A stretch of 64,000 nucleotides of DNA from Arthrobacter sp. ISL-85. GTDB lineage: Bacteria > Actinomycetota > Actinomycetes > Actinomycetales > Micrococcaceae. Position 1 is the first letter of the stretch, and each line of letters begins with the position of its first letter. Positions 61,178 through 64,000 of this stretch are shown here, piece by piece. Both the position numbers and the translations under genes were made by a program. The stretch covers positions 248,001 to 312,000 of the forward strand of contig NZ_JAGGPQ010000016.1 in assembly GCF_018613675.1 (NCBI RefSeq), read 5' to 3'. The notes below the pieces were generated by a model that ran no database searches, had not been told where the DNA came from, and saw nothing but the letters and a program-made list of their open reading frames with translations.

Positions 61178-61246
61178 TGTAATTTCCTTAATTCGGTGAA
61201 ATGGGTTTGTTTGATTTCAACGAATTTCCAGCTGCCCCCATAAATC

Positions 61247-61269
61247 CTTAGCGGCTGGACTTCGCTAAG
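61247..61269. promoter_or_regulatory. Palindrome in the cluster 2 pilin upstream region
   Basis: CTTAGCG (61247-61253) and CGCTAAG (61263-61269) are a perfect 7-bp inverted repeat with a 9-base spacer, about 70 bases before flp. It overlaps a weak promoter candidate on the minus strand (TTAGCG, 17 bases, ATTTAT), so it could be an operator. Confidence 0.4.
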
Positions 61270-61311
61270 AAGAGATTGTCATTTGGGGGTACCGGGCAAC
61301 AATGCGTAGTG

Positions 61312-61388
61312 GTACTCGACTTTTTTGGGGACTACAGAAAGTACGTACTCGAAAGACTGCGGCAGTACTCGGAGAGAGAAGCGAGTAC
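61312..61388. repeat. GTACTCG heptamer repeats before tad cluster 2
   Basis: GTACTCG occurs at 61312-61318, 61345-61351 and 61365-61371, and inverted (CGAGTAC) at 61382-61388. They sit 135-210 bases before flp, in the gap to the prepilin peptidase gene. The pattern suggests a cooperative regulator site. Confidence 0.5.
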
Positions 61389-61457
61389 CAGGCTTTACTA
61401 CTTGGTTATGAGGCGCATTTGAGCCCGAAGAGGAACCGGCAGTGCCACCGAAAGCAG

Positions 61458-62123
61458 CTACAAAATGAAGAAGCCTGCGGCGACGACCGCGCCAAGCATC
61501 GAAGGCCCGTGGGCTACTTCTGAAGCTTTATCCCGCCCTTTTCGGCTAAGGATCAGCACCGTGACTACCCCGTTCAGGACGAACCCGAGGAGTCCCCCAT
61601 AGAGCAGCTGGCTCCAACCTAGGTACCCCAGGTAAAGGCCTACGGGTGCTGCGAGCTTCACGTCGCCCATCCCGATGCTTCCGGGGGAAATCAATGCCAA
61701 AATTAGGTAGCCAACAAACAAAATGACGGCACCGAGCAGCGCACGGAGCGTATCATCAGCCTGCTTACTGAATAGCCCTGGCATCAAAAACAAGAAAAAC
61801 CCACCCAGGAGCAGTATTAATACCAGGGAATTTGGAAGGAGATGCAACGAGATATCAATTCTGGCGAGCTGCACGCCGAGTACTGCCAGGAATAGGAATG
61901 CCGGCAGTCCCAAAGTAGCTCCGAACCGAAGCGCAAAGGCCGCGCAGGCGACGCCGGTGAGCGTCGCGGTCGTTATCCGGACGGGAAGGGTGCACCGCCC
62001 ACCTAGTCTGGTCAACCGCTTGACGATGAGGAGCTCCGCGATGGGGGAGAGTGTCAAACCCAAGAGACCCGCGCCAATGACAAGAAGCCACCCTGCAGAA
62101 CCCTCATTACCCACAGCAACCAC
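61458..62123 (-). CDS. Prepilin peptidase, A24 (TadV/CpaA-type)
   Basis: A 221-aa membrane protein with about six hydrophobic segments. The two catalytic aspartates are D90 (ARIDISLHLLPN) and D154 (GMGDVKLAAP), which define A24 prepilin peptidases. It lacks a methylase domain. GTG 62123 has no clear ribosome site. It is the only such gene here and is likely to process both Flp pilins and the TadE-like proteins. It is divergent from rplM. Confidence 0.85.
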   Translation of the reverse strand: MVAVGNEGSAGWLLVIGAGLLGLTLSPIAELLIVKRLTRLGGRCTLPVRITTATLTGVACAAFALRFGATLGLPAFLFLAVLGVQLARIDISLHLLPNSLVLILLLGGFFLFLMPGLFSKQADDTLRALLGAVILFVGYLILALISPGSIGMGDVKLAAPVGLYLGYLGWSQLLYGGLLGFVLNGVVTVLILSRKGRDKASEVAHGPSMLGAVVAAGFFIL

Positions 62124-62182
62124 CGCGACCCCCTGCGTCCGTAAGGCCGGCAGGCGCTGAGACCGCCTCCGGCTACCTCATT

Positions 62183-62212
62183 TTGACCCCGAACCACCTG
62201 ACGCGCTAATCT
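62183..62212 (+). promoter_or_regulatory. Promoter of rplM-rpsI
   Basis: TTGACC (62183-62188), an 18-base spacer and TAATCT (62207-62212) are close to consensus, about 210 bases before rplM. The leader between holds no recognised motif. Confidence 0.65.
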
Positions 62213-62418
62213 TGGTAGTCGTTGTGCGTGTCCTATTCCGATGGTGCGTGCCCGATTGAGAATCCGGTTGCAGGATAACTACTCAACGTGCACATTCGGA
62301 ACTTCAGGATGACTGGTTACATGGAGCCCTCACCTCTGTTCCGGTAGCGCGCAGACAGTAGGTGCGCGAGCTAGCGACACCTAAACAAGAACGCCAGAAC
62401 AAGAACGAGGCAAACACC

Positions 62419-62862
62419 GTGCGTACGTACACCCCGAAGCCCGGCGATATCAACCGCCAGTGGCACGTCATTGACGCCACCGACGTTGTCCTTGGTCGTC
62501 TTGCAAGCCAGACCGCAATCCTGCTGCGCGGCAAGCACAAGGCCACTTTCGCATCCCACATGGACATGGGCGACTTTGTCATCATCATCAACGCTGAAAA
62601 GGTAGCCCTGACCGGCGCCAAGCTGGAGCAGAAGCGCGCATACCGCCACTCCGGCTACCCGGGCGGCCTGACCTCCGTCAACTACGCGGAACTGCTGGAA
62701 TCCAACCCGGTCCGCGCCGTTGAGAAGGCTATCAAGGGCATGCTCCCCAAGAACTCCCTTGCTGCTCAGCAGCTCGGCAAGCTGAAGGTGTACCGCGGTG
62801 CTGAGCACCCCCACGCCGCCCAGCAGCCCAAGACTTTCGAAATCACCCAGGTCGCCCAGTAG
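62419..62862 (+). CDS. rplM: 50S ribosomal protein L13
   Basis: A 147-aa protein from GTG 62419, opening [20 protein letters not shown]. It includes [20 protein letters not shown] and VKGMLPKN-like [14 protein letters not shown]. An upstream in-frame start at 62362 would add 19 unrelated residues. It is an early 50S assembly protein. It forms an operon with rpsI. Confidence 0.96.
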   Translation: MRTYTPKPGDINRQWHVIDATDVVLGRLASQTAILLRGKHKATFASHMDMGDFVIIINAEKVALTGAKLEQKRAYRHSGYPGGLTSVNYAELLESNPVRAVEKAIKGMLPKNSLAAQQLGKLKVYRGAEHPHAAQQPKTFEITQVAQ

Positions 62863-62900
62863 TCCTGGCCACCAAACAACTTATCTATACAAGGAGAATC

Positions 62901-63407
62901 GTGGCTCAGAACGAAGAGACCACCGAGGTCGTCGAGGCCGAGGAAAACCTGACCAGCTACACCTCTGAGAGCTCCGCAGCAGATGCTGCAGCTCCCAAGA
63001 AGGAGCGCCCGGCACTGACCGTTGCCGGCGCGGCTGTTGGCCGCCGCAAGGAAGCCGTTGCACGCGTCCGCGTTGTGCCCGGCTCCGGCAAGTGGACAAT
63101 TAACGGCCGCGCGCTGGACAACTACTTCCCGAATAAGCTGCACCAGCAGGACGTCAACGAGCCCTTCAAGATCCTTGATCTCGAAGGCGCCTACGACGTT
63201 ATCGCCCGCATCCATGGCGGCGGCATCTCCGGCCAGGCCGGTGCCCTGCGCCTCGGCATCGCCCGTTCCCTGAACGAGATCGACGTCGAGAACAACCGCG
63301 CTACCTTAAAGAAGGCCGGATACCTGTCCCGCGACGCCCGCGTCATCGAGCGTAAGAAGGCCGGTCTCAAGAAGGCCCGTAAGGCTCAGCAGTACTCCAA
63401 GCGCTAA
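62901..63407 (+). CDS. rpsI: 30S ribosomal protein S9
   Basis: A 168-aa protein from GTG 62901 behind AAGGAG. The first ~40 residues are an acidic extension; the core starts [20 protein letters not shown] and ends [12 protein letters not shown], whose terminal SKR contacts P-site tRNA. A terminator follows. Confidence 0.96.
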   Translation: MAQNEETTEVVEAEENLTSYTSESSAADAAAPKKERPALTVAGAAVGRRKEAVARVRVVPGSGKWTINGRALDNYFPNKLHQQDVNEPFKILDLEGAYDVIARIHGGGISGQAGALRLGIARSLNEIDVENNRATLKKAGYLSRDARVIERKKAGLKKARKAQQYSKR

Positions 63408-63419
63408 ATCCGCTTAAGT

Positions 63420-63460
63420 AGAAGCCCGTCCCCCCGTTTGGTGGGGCGGGCTTCTGCCGT
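63420..63460 (+). terminator. Terminator after rpsI
   Basis: AGAAGCCCG (63420-63428) pairs with CGGGCTTCT (63447-63455), and inner CCCC/GGGG extends the stem past a one-base bulge. The T-tail is short. Confidence 0.8.
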
Positions 63461-63573
63461 TAAGGCGAACCGCCGCTCACTTCTGTATACCCTCGTGTTC
63501 TCGCTGGACGCCCATAGAGGCGCATGGAACAGGCCGTTGGCCAGCCGTTTAAAGCCGCGGCGACCACATCCTC

Positions 63574-63579
63574 TACACT
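63574..63579 (+). promoter_or_regulatory. Candidate -10 box for a leaderless glmM mRNA
   Basis: TACACT ends six bases before GTG 63586, so transcription would start at the start codon. There is no ribosome site before the GTG. No good -35 is visible. Confidence 0.4.
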
Positions 63580-63585
63580 TGACCG

Positions 63586-64000
63586 GTGTCTAGATTATTT
63601 GGAACTGATGGTGTCCGGGGGCTGGCCAACGGCCTGCTGACAGCAGAACTGGCCCTGCAGCTGGCCCAGGCGGCCGCCGTCGTGCTTGGCCACGACCGCA
63701 ACTCCAACGGCTCCCGGCCCCGCGCCGTGCTGGCCCGCGACCCGCGTGCGAGCGGCGAATTCATCGCCGCTGCCGTTGAAGCCGGCCTCTCCAGCTCAGG
63801 CATCGACGTGTATGACGCAGGCGTTCTGCCCACCCCCGCCGCCGCCTACCTTGTGGCAGACCTGGACGCCGATTTCGGCGTCATGATCTCCGCCTCCCAC
63901 AACCCGGCGCCGGACAACGGCATCAAGTTCTTTGCCCGCGGCGGCCAGAAGCTGCCCGACGAGGTGGAGGATGCCATCGAGGCCCAGATGAGCAAGGAGG
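63586..64000 (+). CDS. glmM: Phosphoglucosamine mutase, 5' part
   Basis: An open frame from GTG 63586 to the window end (about 138 residues). [18 protein letters not shown] is the GlmM start, and the active-site serine is S104 in [16 protein letters not shown]. The enzyme converts glucosamine-6-phosphate to glucosamine-1-phosphate for peptidoglycan. Position after rplM-rpsI is the usual actinobacterial order. The C-terminal three quarters lie outside the window. Confidence 0.95.
   Translation, partial: MSRLFGTDGVRGLANGLLTAELALQLAQAAAVVLGHDRNSNGSRPRAVLARDPRASGEFIAAAVEAGLSSSGIDVYDAGVLPTPAAAYLVADLDADFGVMISASHNPAPDNGIKFFARGGQKLPDEVEDAIEAQMSKE

Noticed and set aside
46800..62123. Duplicate Tad cluster as an assembly artefact
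   Set aside because: The copies differ widely in DNA composition and in protein sequence, so they are real distinct loci.

Overview
The window is a high-GC actinobacterial chromosome segment, most like Arthrobacter or Pseudarthrobacter (Micrococcaceae). Evidence: GC-rich codon use, frequent GTG/TTG starts, the actinobacterial coiled-coil insertion in RpoC, an rpoA-rplQ-truA order, and spc and alpha ribosomal clusters that lack rpsN and rpsD. The genus is inferred from recalled gene order, not from a search. The backbone is the ribosomal/RNA polymerase supercluster, interrupted by accessory genes.

Layout. 1-161: end of rplA. 327-1554: a double-GNAT acetyltransferase preceded by a tail fragment of a lost paralogue. 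1600-2945: L10 leader, rplJ, rplL. 2974-5437: YbaK-type deacylase and thiolase (minus strand), then a lipoprotein. 5480-13315: rpoB-rpoC. 13353-18160: str operon (rpsL, rpsG, fusA, tuf). 18236-21172: a 41-aa membrane protein, an MntH-type transporter and a GH1 beta-glucosidase. 21569-26977: S10 operon (rpsJ to rpsQ). 26978-27425: a structured GC-rich gap. 27426-31637: spc operon. 31716-34660: secY-adk-map. 34676-37976: a carbohydrate ABC importer (minus strand). 38192-39196: a P1 peptidase with mosaic composition. 39368-43503: infA, rpmJ, rpsM, rpsK, rpoA, rplQ, truA.

43517-62123 is the main accessory block. A sensor histidine kinase and an OmpR-type regulator are divergent, next to an Hpt-like protein that has lost its phospho-accepting histidine. 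Two complete tandem Tad/Flp pilus clusters follow, both on the minus strand and in the same order: flp, tadE, tadG-like, cpaB, tadZ, tadA, tadB, tadC. A single prepilin peptidase gene lies upstream of cluster 2 and probably serves both. The motor half of cluster 1 is GC-rich, while its surface half and all of cluster 2 are clearly lower in GC. 62183-64000 returns to the backbone with rplM, rpsI and the start of glmM.

The core genes provide transcription, translation, Sec export and N-terminal methionine removal. The Tad block would build surface pili: prepilins exit through SecY, are cleaved by the A24 peptidase, and are assembled by the TadA/B/C motor placed by TadZ. Observations most worth following: the 11-mer TCATATAGCGG, present twice before rpoB and once before rpoA; GTACTCG repeats before the cluster 2 pilin; the degenerate Hpt protein; a terminator lying inside the 5' end of truA; interleaved inverted repeats before the spc operon; and the mosaic peptidase gene.
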